Source: Platanthera guangdongensis (taxonomy: Eukaryota > Streptophyta > Magnoliopsida > Asparagales > Orchidaceae). From it: a stretch of 64,000 nucleotides of DNA. The notes beneath the pieces were generated by a model. The model worked only from the letters and a program-made list of their open reading frames with translations. It did not search any database and was not told where the DNA came from. Of the stretch, positions 1 through 10,158 are shown one piece after another. The stretch spans positions 107,099,295 through 107,163,294 of the forward strand of contig CM077159.1 in assembly GCA_039583875.1 (NCBI GenBank). Direction: 5' to 3'. Position numbers and translations under genes: made by a program. Every line of letters starts with the position of its first letter. Position 1 is the stretch's first letter.

Positions 1-109
1 GAGGGCGGCGGCAGCGGCCTGCCGAGATGAGGCGGCCCTCTCGCAGCCCTCTTCCGGCAAGAGGCGATCTGAGGACGCGGGGTCGAACCCGCCATCCGGC
101 CCCCGTTAG

Positions 110-1373
110 ATGAAAAAGATGCGGAGAGCCCTGCTAGCTCCGCGGGGGCAACAACATCAACATCAGCCCAGCCCCAAGTACATCAGCTCGTCGGAGACTC
201 CTCCCGACGCCTCACCGGGGAGCCCGCTGAAGGAGACGACCAGCAAGGGCCGAAAGGGTGGCAAGGGCCCTTCCACCTCGACGGCGATCTCCCCTCCTCC
301 TTCGGCGAAGAGGACCGCCCGCGAGCGCGCGCCGCCGAAGCAGCACCCCCTCTTCAACTTCGGCGCGCGCTGGAAGGATTCCGCGGGCGAGCCCATGCTG
401 CAGTGGGACGAGCTCGCTCATCGAGTCTCCGTCTCCACTCTGCACCCGTCCTGGCACGACCGCGAGCCCGCCACCGGTCCCGCCTACGCCCTCGGCTTCG
501 GCCTTTATGGCCGGGAGGATGCCGAGGCCTACAAGAGGACGACCCTCCGGCAGCTCGGCCATGAGGGTCTGCAGTCCCACCTGCGGACTTTGGAGCTGCA
601 CCACATGTTGGCGCGACGCAGCTTTGCCATCAGCCACCAGCTCGAAAAGGCCGAGCAGGCTCGCGACCTCGCCAAGGAGCAGGTTGCCGATCAGGCGAGG
701 CGGCTCGGCATCGCGGATAGTATTCTCGCCCAGACTGCTGGTGGGCTGGTAAGTGTTACGCACCGCTCTCTTTTACTCAGAAAACTTGGCTGCCGCTAAG
801 TGGGCTTTTTTCCAGGATGCCAAGGCGGCCGACGAGCTCCAGGCTCGCAACACTGAGCTGGGGGAGGAGAACGGCCGCCTGCGCGCGCAACTGGCCGCAG
901 ATGCCGACGCTGCTGGTGAGCTCCAGGCTCGCAATGCCGAGCTCGGGGAGGAGAACAGCCGCCTGCGCGCGCTCCTTGGAGAGCTGGAGGGCGCGAACTC
1001 GAAGTTGAAGGGGGAGAACCAGCACCTTCTCGGCGAGGTTCGTCGCCACGCGGAGATCTTCATCCCGTCGCACGACATCGATCCCACACTCCCCTATAAG
1101 AGCCCGCGCATCTTCGGCGAGGCCGACCTCGTCGAGAGACTGCGGATCAACTCAATCCAGACCGCCGAGTGCACCCTCGCGATGATGAAGGACTCCGGGG
1201 AGCTGGTGGAAGGATGCGGGGAGATCTCTGCTCGGGACCTGATGCCGAGTCTTTTTCCGGCGACGCCGCCCAGCGAGAAGGAAGATAGCCTGGACGCGAT
1301 GTTCGGGAAGAGCCTCCAGGACCGTTCGGGCGACGGCGAGGACCAGTCCGGCGGAGGGGGCGAGGCCATCTGA
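110..1373 (+). CDS. Antisense extra ORF of Tat copy A, two exons
   Basis: Exon 1 is 110-748 and exon 2 is 816-1373, giving 398 residues if the ATG at 110 is used. The N-terminal third is low-complexity, rich in Ser, Pro, Lys and Arg. A compact segment follows (about residues 80-150), then a long coiled coil of heptad-like repeats (EELQARN / GEENGRL type, about residues 175-310), then an acidic Gly-rich tail. It runs opposite to pol, as in the extra ORFs described for Tat-group elements. Function is unknown; coiled coils suggest self-assembly or protein binding. The same frame is open upstream to base 2 except for a TAG at 107-109 directly before the ATG. Either the gene is truncated by that TAG, or the TAG ends an intron and the start lies further left. 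The reading frame from 110 on is otherwise clean, in contrast to the ruined pol. Confidence 0.7.
749..815 (+). other. Intron of the antisense ORF
   Basis: The donor is G|GTAAGTG at 748/749 and the acceptor is TTTTTTCCAG|GATG at 815/816. Removing these 67 bases keeps phase 0 and joins two open frames that otherwise end in stops. The intron is T-rich near the acceptor. It is short for a plant intron but within the known range. A second possible acceptor (TTTTACTCAG, ending at 780) would not keep the frame. Confidence 0.7.
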
Positions 1374-1989
1374 CAGCCTTGTATTTTTCTTTTTTTCTTT
1401 CTTTCCTTTTTTGACTACTCGCCGTGGCGAGCTCCCTGTACATTTGTGAATAATCAATGAAAGTTTTTTGATCATACCGGTGCTCCTTTACTATGCTTGT
1501 TGTGTTATGAAGGTATGCGAGTGCTTCCTCTCGCGACCTCGCAGGGACAGGTTCCGCGAGTAGAGTGATTATGAGAGCGCGCACGCGAGCGATACGCATT
1601 TTGAGTGTTCGCCGACCCCCGAACGATTTCGGGGCGAGTTGCTCTCCGCCCATACCACGCCACTATTATTCGCATGCGAGCCACCTAGGTTGGGCCCGTG
1701 AGAGAGGAAACTTTTTGAAGTGTAATGGGCCCAGGGGGGCGAGGTGTCCCGGTCCGGCTTATCTTCCTTTGGCGAGGCCTGGGCTTGCGGCCTACTCGCC
1801 AATGCCGAGCCGGGGGTGACGAGCTCGAACTAGCCCGCGCAGAGCCCTCCAGCCCAGCTTGCCTTCTTGATTATGCCGAGCTGAGTTCGCCGAGCCCGAG
1901 CTCGCCCTGACAGAACCCTTCCCCTTTGCTTCCTGCCACAGACTTTGACCTGCACCTGACAACTTCAAGGCCGGCACCATCGAGTGACC
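1374..1989 (+). other. 3' flank of the antisense ORF, GC-rich spacer
   Basis: After the stop codon there is a T-rich stretch (about 1380-1412) and an AATCAATGAAAG string near 1451-1462 that resembles a plant near-upstream polyadenylation element, so the antisense transcript may end here. The rest (about 1500-1989) is GC-rich with scattered CGAGCTC and GCCGAGC motifs like those in the LTR of the same element. No coding frame is convincing. Confidence 0.45.
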
Positions 1990-2560
1990 TGCGGCCCTGC
2001 TAGCTAGGTGAGAGCCTGACAGCGGGATTCGCTCAAGGCCAAGGATGACACCGAGTGACTTCCAGCCCTACCAGCTAGGTGAGAGCCTGACAGCGGGATC
2101 TGCTCGAGGCCAAGGATGACACCGAGTGACTTCCAGCCCCTGACAGCTAGGTGAGAGCCTGACAGCGGGATCTGCTCGGGGTCCGCTACTACTACCATCG
2201 AGTGACTTCCAGCCCTGCCAGCTAGGTGAGAGCCTGACAGCGGGATCTGCTCGGGGTCCGCTACTACTACCATCGAGTGACTTCCAGCCCTGCCAGCTAG
2301 GTGAGAGCCTGACAGCGGGATCTGCTCGAGGCCAAGGATGACACCGAGTGACTTCCAGCCCTGACAGCTAGGTGAGAGCCTGACAGCGGGATCTGCTCGG
2401 GGTCCGCTACTACCACCATTGAGTGACTTCCAGCCCTGCCAGCTAGGTGAGAGCCTGGCAGCGGGATCTGCTCGAGGCCAAGGATGACGCCGAGTGACTT
2501 CCAGTCCTGCCAGCTAGGTGAGAGCCTGACAACGGGATCTGCTCGGGGTCCAAAATACAT
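1990..2560 (-). repeat. Tandem array 3' of Tat copy A pol, eight units
   Basis: The core AGCTAGGTGAGAGCCTG recurs at about 2002, 2073, 2144, 2220, 2294, 2365, 2441 and 2512. Two unit types alternate: about 71 bp with a GGCCAAGGATGAC spacer, and 74-76 bp with a GGGTCCGCTACTAC spacer. The array ends about 80 bp past the pol stop. The same family follows pol in copy B (35101-36240). Tandem arrays in the 3' untranslated part are known for Tat/Ogre elements and can seed satellites. Confidence 0.92.
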
Positions 2561-2642
2561 CACATTCCACCATGCAGGCCAATTACAACGATATCAGAGA
2601 GCTTGAAGGAATTTATTATAATCAAAGTGCTGCTTACATGTT

Positions 2643-4855
2643 TCAGGGGAAAAATCGTTTGAGGTCGTCACCACTCCAGGTGAGATTCAGGGTCTCGCCC
2701 TCTACATTTTGGAGTCGGTAGCCCCCTGACCCCAAGGCTACCTTTATAATGAATGGTCCCTCCCAGCCGGGATTGAGCTTCCCTACGGATGCTGACCTCC
2801 CTGCCGCATCTACTTTTTTCAGCACCAAGTCCCCTTCCACGAACTGCTTAACCCTGACGTGCTTGTCAAAGTACTTGGTCATTCTTCTTTTTACCTCCTC
2901 CTGCCGGATAGCGGAAAGGTCTCTTACCTCTTCCACCATGTCAAGGGAAAGCCTTAGTCCCTCCTCATTCTCTGCTTGCCAATCCTCACGGCCTTCTTTT
3001 GTTGCCACGACTCGCGGTGTTTGGACTTCGAATTTAATGGGGAGCACGGCCTCGCACCCGTGGGAGAGTTTGAAGGGGGTCTCTCCTGTAGCTGTGTTGG
3101 GGGTGGTCCTTAGGGCCCAAAGAACCGCAGGGAGCTGCTCCACCCAGCTCCCCTTCAGATTCTCCACCTTTTTCTTGAGGAGGTTGACGATGATCTTGTT
3201 TGCGGCCTCCACCTGCCCGTTACTCCTGGGGTGATGGACCGAGGCGAACCTGAGATCGACCCCAAGTTGTTCGCAGAAGCTGGTGAACTCGGCACTAGCG
3301 AACTGGGGCCCATTGTCTGTGACGATGGCCTGGGGCAGCCCATGGCGACAGATGATCTCCCCACACACAAAGTTCCTGATCACCTGGGAGGTCACCTTGG
3401 CCAACGCTTTCACCTCCATCCACTTTGAGAAGTAGTCAATCATCACTAGGAGGAACCTTCTCTGGCCGCTGGCTTGGGGAAACGGCCCAACCAAATCCAT
3501 TCCCCAGATTGCGAAGGGCCATGGGGCCGTGATACTACGGAGCCGTTGGGCCGGCTGCAGCTGGAGAGGGGCAAACAGTTGGCACTTGTGACATCTCCTT
3601 GTGAATTCTGCAGCGTCCCGGCCTAGGGTGGGCCAGAAATAACCTTGCCTGACTATCCTTCCTTCCAGGGTCCGACTCCTGGAGTGACTCCCACATTCCC
3701 CGGAGTGGACCTCCTCCAAGATCCTTCGCGCTTCTCCCTCGGTTACGCAGCAGGCCAGCATCCCTGAGAGGGTCTTTCTGTATAGCTGCCCGTCCTGGAG
3801 GAGGTAGTATGCTGACTTGTGCCTCAGCTTCTTCTTGTCCACCCCCTCCGGATACTCTCCTGTGGAGAGAAAAACAATCACCGGATCCATCCATGAAGCT
3901 TGCTGATCGACTTCCATGAGCTTTCCTTCTTCGATGGAGGGGCGAAACAGGTCGGTGATGGTGCCCCCCACCCGGGGACCATGTTTAGCCAATTGATCGG
4001 CTTGTTCATTCTCTTCCCTGGGCACGTGTCGGATGGTGAAAGTTTGAAAAGTGCCAATGACCCCCTTCACCTTGGCCAGGTACGATCGCAGGGTGGGCTC
4101 CCTTGCCTCAAACTCCCCGTTAATCTGGGAAGCCACTACCATGGAGTCGGTGAGGACCTCCACATCTGATACCCCCAGCTCCCTGGCCAGGCGCAGCCCT
4201 GCTATCACGGCCTCGTACTCGGCCTGGTTGTTGGTAATGGGAAAGTGCACAACCACCGTCTACTCGATCCGGATCCCTTGAGGGCTTTCTAGGATCACCC
4301 CTACTCCTAAGGAATGCCTTCCCGAGGCTCCATCCACTCTCACCTTCCAAGGAGCCGGGTGAGTGAGTTCTTCCTCCGCCACTTCAACCACGTAGTCAGC
4401 TAGGAAGTCGGCCATCGCCTGAGCCTTGATTGAGAGCCGCGGAATGAAAGAGACGTCGAACTCGCTCAGCTCCACCGACCACTTAGCCAACCTGCCTGAA
4501 TGCTCCACCCCCTCGAAGTTTTTGCGGAGGGGATGGTCGGTCACCACTCAGATTGAGTGTGCCTGGAAGTATGGTCGCAGTCTCCGAGCCGAGATGATTA
4601 GGGCGAACGCAAGCTTCTCCAAGATCGGATACTGGAGCTCGGCCTTTCTCAGGACCCGACTAACATAATAGATAGGGAGTTGTCTCTTTCCCTCTTCCCG
4701 AACCAAGACGGAGCTCAGTGCCTCTGCCCCGACCCCGAGATATAAGAACAAATCCTCCCCCTCCTTCGGCCCTTGGAGCAGCGGAGCCTGTGTCAACTGC
4801 ATCTTGAGGGCCTGAAACGCCTCCTCGCATTCCTTGGTCCATTCGAACCTCTGAC
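2643..4855 (-). pseudogene. Tat copy A pol: RNase H, second RNase H, integrase
   Basis: One frame runs from the frameshift near 4855 to the stop at 2643, broken by TGA at 4548-4550 and TAG at 4260-4262. It starts with the end of RT and RNase H (WTKECEEAF, YYVSRVLR, TDHPLR). Next is the Tat-type second RNase H (RVDGASG, then NNQAEYEAVIAGL and LTDSMVV). Integrase follows, with an HHCC-like zinc region (CHKCQ) and DDE residues in GMDLVGPF, VTDNGPQF and SNGQVEAANK. The C-terminal end contains GPFIIK and no chromodomain. Copy B has CGA and CAG at the two stop positions, so both stops look like C-to-T changes. Integrase itself is uninterrupted (2643-4256). Confidence 0.88.
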
Positions 4856-6139
4856 CCCCCTCAGTGTTTTGAAGAAGGGGGAGCATTTCTCCCCTGCCCG
4901 AGAAAGGAAGCGACTCAGCCCTGCTAGCTTCCCTGTCAACCGTTGGACCTCCTTTGTATTCCGCGGGGACCCCAGCTCAAGGATAGCCTTGACCTTGTCT
5001 GGATTCGGCTCAACCCCCGCGGGGGTGAGGAGATGCCCCAAGAACTTTCCTCGGCTGGCCCCGAAAACACACTTAAGGGGATTCAACCGCATTTTGTACC
5101 TGCGCAGGGTGGCGAAAGTTTCCTCCAGGTCCCGGAGGTGGGAGTCCACATCCCGGCTTTTGATCATGAGGTCGTTCACGTACACCTCCAAGTTCCTTCC
5201 CCTTTGCTCCTTGAAGACCATGTCCATCATTTTCTGGTAGGTAGCCCCAGCATTTTTCAGCCCAAAGGGCATCATCTTGTAGTAGTAGCATCCATCCCCG
5301 GTGATGAATGAGACATCCTTGACGTCTAGGGGGTGCATCCTGATCTGGTGGTAACCTGAAAAAGCATCCAAAAAACTCATTACAGAAAAACCGACGGCTG
5401 AGTCAACCAGCGCGTCGATCCGAGGCAAGGGGTAACAATCCTTGGGACAAGCTTTATTAAGTAAGGAAAAGTCGATACACATCCTCCATCGGTCATCCCC
5501 CATTTTAACCATAACCACGTTGGAGACCCAGCCGGGGTATTGAATCTCAGACACGAAGCCTGCCTTGAGGAGTTTCGCCACCTCCTCCCGGATGGGTTCC
5601 GCCAGCTTGTCTACCGTGGATCTTTTCTTCTGCTGAACGGGGCGTGTTCCCGGGTCCAGGTTGAGGCGGTGCCAAGCCACATCCGCGTCAACCCCCGGCA
5701 TCTCCGCGGAGTTCCAGGTGAAGATGTCCACGTTCTTCTGGATGCACTCCAGCATCCTGCCTCGGTCCTCTGGGGTCAGCCCTCCGTTGACGCGAACCTT
5801 CTCCATCCTTCCTCCCCGGGTGAGCACCTCCAGCTCCACCACTTTTTCTGCCGCCTCCAACCTGGGCTGCTCCCCCCATCCTCCTGCGTCCCCTTCCTCC
5901 GGAACGGGGGCCTCTACCTCCATCTCTCCCCCCACGGCTCCTACCTCGGCCACCTCCTCCAGATCTCCTCCTGCCGCCTTCTCCGCGCGATCCTCCACTC
6001 CCAGCTCTTCCCCTCCTGCTTTCTGCTCGACCTCTTCCATCCTCCGTCCCATCTCCTCGGCTCCCTCCTGCCAAGAGATGGTGTTCACCGCAGAGACATA
6101 GCACTCCCATGCCACCTTTGGGTCCCCCCTAACCCTGAC
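4856..6139 (-). pseudogene. Tat copy A reverse transcriptase region
   Basis: A Glu- and Gly-rich linker leads into RT: RLNLDPG, KRSTVDKLAEPIREEV, GWVSNVVMV, WRMCIDFSLLNKACPKD, MSFLDAFSGYHQI, KMMPFGLKNAGATYQ. The active-site box reads YVND (about 5171-5182) where the family has YVDD or YMDD, a GAC-to-AAC change that removes a metal-binding Asp. After AGEKCSPFFKTLRG the frame is lost at a run of six G on the coding strand (about 4851-4856), and RNase H continues in the next frame. Copy B has the same six-G run and the same frame break. Confidence 0.88.
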
Positions 6140-8026
6140 CTACACCCCCTCAGCGTTGAACTTCAAACACTGGTGGTAAGACGAGGGGACGCAGCGGAAG
6201 GCGCTGATGAGTGGCCTCCCGAAGATGGCGCTGTAGCTGCTGGGGGCGTCCACGATGACGAACTTGCAGTTTCGGGACTGCCCCCCCAAGGTGACATGGA
6301 GTCCAACTCCTCCCTCTACTTCCTTCCTGTCTCCTGAAAAACCGAATAAGGGGCCATCTGAGGCCAGCACACTCTTTGCCTCCACCTTCATCGCGTCGAA
6401 CGCCGTTTTGAAGACGACGTTGACAGAGCTCCCGTTGTCCACGAGGATCTGAGAGACGGTGAAGTTCTCAATGGCCGCCTTGATGACCAGCGCATCACAG
6501 AACGAATCCTCGTGGTCTGGTAGATCACTCCTGGAGAAGGTGATCCTCTCCTCCGGTGGCGGGGTTTGGGATGTAGAGGCGACGCTCCGCCGGTACATGG
6601 TGTGGAGGCTTGCCTTACGGGAAGCCTTGATCCCTACTCCCCCGTGGATCACCCCGATCCCTCCTCGGGTCCCCACATCCACCCGGTCTTCACACCGATC
6701 CTCCTCCGCCCGAGGCAGGACCTCCTCAATCCTTACTTCCTGTCGCGCCTCCTGCTGCTGCTGCTGCCGCTCCCTATTCTCTCTCATCTTGAGGAACTCC
6801 GGACAGGTGGCCGTGGCGTGCCCCTCTTCCTGGTGGAAGTCGCAATAGGGCAGCTCCACCCTGACCTCTCTTCTTCTCCTTCTCCATGCTCCCCTCCTTG
6901 CTCCCAGGGCTATGGCCATGGCCTCCTCTTGATCGGGGAGCCGGGGTCTCTGGCCCTGCCTCCAGCCCGGGGGGTGGAACTGGTCTTGCCTCCCCTGGTA
7001 GTGGTCCCTTCCGAAGTTCCCCCTCTGCGGCCCCTGGCCCTGCAACTCGGGCCTCCATCCCAGCCGCCGGTCGGGCTCCTGGCGCCCCCATCTCGGTTGT
7101 TGCTGCCCTTGGAGCTGCCTCTGCTCCCTCTGCCTGGGCTCCCCTCTTCTCTCCTCCTGTGTCTTTCCTCCTCTCGATTCTTTCTCCTCCTCTATGGCCC
7201 ACCTGGCCAGTTTTCTTGCAAATTCTGGGTTCGACGCCTCCCCGTCGACCTCTCTCGCCGCCCTCTCCATCAACTCCTTGTAGGAGAGGGGGGGAACTCT
7301 CTTCAGCTCCATCCGGAAGAAACCCTACTGCAGGCATAGGGTAAAGGCCATCATCAGACTATGGCCCGGCATCTCCTGGACTTGAGTAACTTCCTCCTGG
7401 AATCGGTCCACATAGCTTCCCAACGTCTCGTTCACCCCCTGCTTAATATGAAACAAAGACTCGGACTCCTTCTTCCTCTTCTTCGAAGTGGTGAATCTCA
7501 GCATGAATCCTCGGCGTAGGTCCTCGAAGCAGTAGATGGAGCTGGCCGGTAGCTGGTGGAACCACTCCCTTGCCTTCTCCCGGAGGGTGATGGCGAAGAG
7601 CCGGCACTTGAATCTGTCCTACATCTGACGGATGGAGACCACGTCCTCGAACCATTGGACATGCTGTATCGGGTCTCCCTTCCCAGTGTAGTAGGACATC
7701 TCGGGCTCCCTGAACCCATCGGGAACCGGAGCTGAAGAGACCAGCTCGCTAAAAGGGCTCCCTCCTCCCACTGGGCGAGCTGGCGAGTCTCGCGAGCCCA
7801 GCTCGCCGAAGCGACCTCGGCCTGCCGAGCCGGGGAAGAGCTCGCGCCCGGGGAGCTCGCACCCTCGGCCTTCCTCGGCCACTTCCTTCCCAGCTCTCCT
7901 GCTGGGAGAGTCCTCGCCCAATGAGGGGGCGGCCGCGATCTGGTTTGCCGGAGTCGAGCACTCGGCCCGCGTGCCGAGTGCGAACTTGACCAGATTCAGC
8001 ACCTCATTTCTGAAGTCTTCGAACAT
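6140..8026 (-). pseudogene. Tat copy A gag-protease
   Basis: The likely gag start is the Met of MFEDFRNEVLNLVKF at 8026; the frame is open further up through a poly-Pro stretch caused by a homopolymer. Typical gypsy gag motifs follow: GDPIQHVQWFED, FAITLREKAREWFHQLP, FEDLRRGFMLRF. TAG codons interrupt at 7619-7621 and 7325-7327. Then come an Arg/Gln-rich segment, a Cys/His region (CDFHQEEGHATATC), and an aspartic protease with VDNGSSVN as active-site loop and IFGRPLI as partner loop. The frame ends at TAG 6140-6142, but RT continues in the same frame beyond it. All three stops are TAG. Confidence 0.85.
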
Positions 8027-8045
8027 TCCCACCGTTGCGAGAGGC

Positions 8046-8070
8046 GGGGGGGGGGGGGGGGGGGGGGGGG
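8046..8070 (+). repeat. Run of 25 G in Tat copy A leader
   Basis: On the element's strand this is a poly-C stretch just before gag. Copy C has a shorter run at the same place (about 28977-28986), so a C-rich leader tract is real, but its length here may be assembly-dependent. Confidence 0.8.
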
Positions 8071-8145
8071 CGGGGAGCTCGGCCTGTCGGATCCTTGTCC
8101 CGTCATCGAGCTCGCGGAAACTTTTCTGCGCTGACCACTGTCCAC

Positions 8146-8161
8146 GCTCACCGCACCAAAA
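8146..8161 (-). promoter_or_regulatory. Primer-binding-like site, Tat copy A
   Basis: Directly after the LTR end (TTTTAACA) the minus strand reads TTTTGGTGCGGTGAGC. The same 16 bases follow the LTR in copy C (29062-29077). TGG at this position fits the CCA end of a tRNA. I cannot assign the tRNA; it is not the initiator-Met pattern seen in the other elements here. Confidence 0.6.
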
Positions 8162-8805
8162 TGTTAAAACCGAAACTCGGCTTTCCTGTGGAGCTCGCCC
8201 CTTGTGGAAGGGGGTGGTCGCGCGCCTACTTTGTTCCTGCAAGAAAAACGACGAAAGCAAGGAGAAACCGACCCAAGGGCTCGGCAGGGAGGTCCCACCA
8301 CAAACCCGGAAGATCTCAGAGCGCTTCCCCTCCTTAGCCTGAAGCCGAGCTAAGGTACCCTCAGAAAGCACTTAGAGATTTTGGGGAGAGGAGCACAGGG
8401 AGAACCTACTTTCTGGGGTACCCCTTGGGTCCTATTTATAGCTTTTGAAATCCGGACTGCCAATAACCAAAATAACTGACCTGAAATTACCAGAAAACCC
8501 TCGACTGGGTCTGCCAACAGCCAAACTCCGCTGTTTTGAAGGGCTATGGGCATACCAGCAGGGGTAAAACAGTAAAAAGTACCTCTGACCCCCAGGCGAG
8601 CTGGGACCCCTGGCCACCTCGGCATGCTCTGCTCGCCCACTGCCGCTGAGCTCCACTGCGAGGGCGCGAGCTGTAGCCCGCTTGGGTGCTGTTCCTGATC
8701 TCTGGCCGACGGATGCCGAGCTCCGCCTCGCCCCTGCCGCTGCCGAGCTCGCCTGCTGTTGCCGAGCTCCCCTGCGACCTTGCTCGCCGGACACGGGGTT
8801 ATACA
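8162..8805 (-). repeat. 5' LTR of Tat copy A (644 bp)
   Basis: On the element's strand it runs from TGTATAACCCCG to GGTTTTAACA. The homologous LTR of copy C (29078-29819) has matching ends. A clear TATA box, TATAAATAGG, lies at about 8432-8440. Upstream of it (about 8600-8770) are repeated GAGCTC / CGAGCTC palindromes. The base after the LTR (8806) resumes G1 integrase sequence. Confidence 0.85.
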
Positions 8806-10149
8806 CCGGGTGTACAAAATATTGAGAGCAATGTGCCTCTCTCAAGATATCCTCCCGGATTTTTCCGCCCTTGGGAATATAGAGCCGGCCACGAAAATAA
8901 ACGAGGCCGTCTTTTAGTGTGTACTCATCGGTGGTTTCATCTTCAATTGCCTTGATTGCCGCGGCCAAGGCCGCATCCATTCCTTGCTCCACCCGAATCC
9001 AGTCCCGGATATCACAAACTATGCTCATGCTTGCCAAATACTCCGCATACTCTGCCGAAGGAGCCTTGAATACCAAAGAAATATCCATCTCCTCAATCAT
9101 CCGAGCCAACTCCATACTCATCAACCGAGACTCTGGGCTAGAGCCTGGCACTTTTTTACTCAACGCATCGGCTACCGAGTTCGCTTTCCCGGGGTGGTAG
9201 TTCATGGTGAACTCGTAGTCGCATAGAAATTCCAACCACTGCCGTTGTCTCAGGTTCAACTCCTTCTGAGTGTGGACATACTTCAAGTTTTTGTGATCAG
9301 AAAAGATCTCGCAGTGGACGCCGTATAGATAGTGCCTCCAAACCTTCAAGGCGAACACCACTGCTCCCAACTCCAAATCGTGAACCGGGTAATTGATTTC
9401 ATGCTTCTTCAGTTGCCTTGAAGCATAAGCAATCACATGCTCGTGCTGCATCAATACCGCTCCCATCCCTTGATATGACACGTCCGTGTAAACTTGAAAT
9501 CCTTCCCTCCCATATGGAAGTGCAAGGATGGGGGTGGAGGTAAGTCTATCCTTCAACTCTTGAAATGCTGCTTCACATTGAGGTGTCCACTCAAATGGCA
9601 CACCCTTCTTCGTCAAGGAGGTAAGAGGAAGGGAAATCTTGGATAATACTTTTACGAACTTGCGGTAGTACCCGGCAAGTCCAAGAAAACTCCGTACATC
9701 GGACGCCGATTTCAAGGGTGGCCATTCCTTCACGGCACAGACCTTGGCCGGATCCACCGCTAGTCCAGCTCCACTGATTACATGGCCTAAGAAGGCAACC
9801 TCTTTGAGCCAAAATTCGCGTTTGCTGAACTTGGCGAACAAAGCGTGCTCTTTTAATTTCTTCAAAACTATGGCCAGGTGCTCGCATGTCATGCCCAAAA
9901 TGATGTCAAACTCCGGCATTCACAGGATCGTGACGGGTGTATCAAAGGCCTTCCCATCAATAAATAACTCCAACTCGCACTTGGCAGTTGCGGTCATCTT
10001 CGAGCCGTCCGGAAGGCGTACTCGTCGGGCTATGCCGGTAAAGTACTCTACACCCTCCATGTCTTTTATGAAATCCTCGGAAACAAAGGAGTGTGAGGCA
10101 CCGTTATCGAACAACGCATAGGACGTCTTCCCACCAATAATCACGGTGC
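8806..10149 (-). pseudogene. G1 pol remnant: protease fused to RT end, RNase H, integrase start
   Basis: The exon opens at 10149 with the Gly-Thr-Val of GTVIIGG and the protease loop LFDNGASHSF. A TGA at 9920-9922 precedes [10 protein letters not shown]. At about 9886-9892 the protein jumps in frame from this protease flap to the far end of RT ([32 protein letters not shown]). About 270 codons present in G4 are missing, including the whole RT active site. RNase H ([32 protein letters not shown]) and the start of integrase (LREAHCSQY) follow until Tat copy A cuts the gene at 8805. Assigned as Tekay/Del-like gypsy from resemblance to G4. Confidence 0.85.
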
Positions 10150-10158
10150 CTAAGTACC
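10150..10158 (-). other. 3' piece of the split G1 gag/protease intron
   Basis: The acceptor CTTAG|GC sits at 10150/10149. Joined to 18865-18956 across S1, one copy of the target duplication removed, it gives an intron of about 96 bp, phase 1, splitting a Gly codon (G|GC). The piece includes one copy of the S1 target duplication (10154-10158). Confidence 0.7.

Larger units (their letters stand above)
1..8805 (-). mobile_element. Tat-lineage Ty3/gypsy retrotransposon, copy A (3' end outside window)
   Basis: Order on the minus strand: 5' LTR (8162-8805), primer site, gag-protease, RT, RNase H, second RNase H, integrase, tandem array (1990-2560), then an extra ORF on the opposite strand (110-1373). 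The second RNase H before integrase and the antisense ORF after pol are known marks of the Tat group (Ogre, Retand and Grande relatives). The 3' LTR is not in the window. The element inserted into G1, whose integrase sequence resumes at 8806. Coding parts carry several nonsense codons, a frameshift and an altered RT active site, so this copy is dead. Confidence 0.88.

Noticed and set aside
163..763. Minus-strand open frames opposite the antisense Tat ORF exon 1
   Set aside because: They are shadows created by high GC content; the plus-strand reading has splice sites and coiled-coil pattern.
5540..6337. 265-residue open frame on the plus strand opposite Tat copy A protease/RT
   Set aside because: It lies exactly opposite clear pol coding sequence and is Leu/Pro/His-rich as expected of a complement frame.
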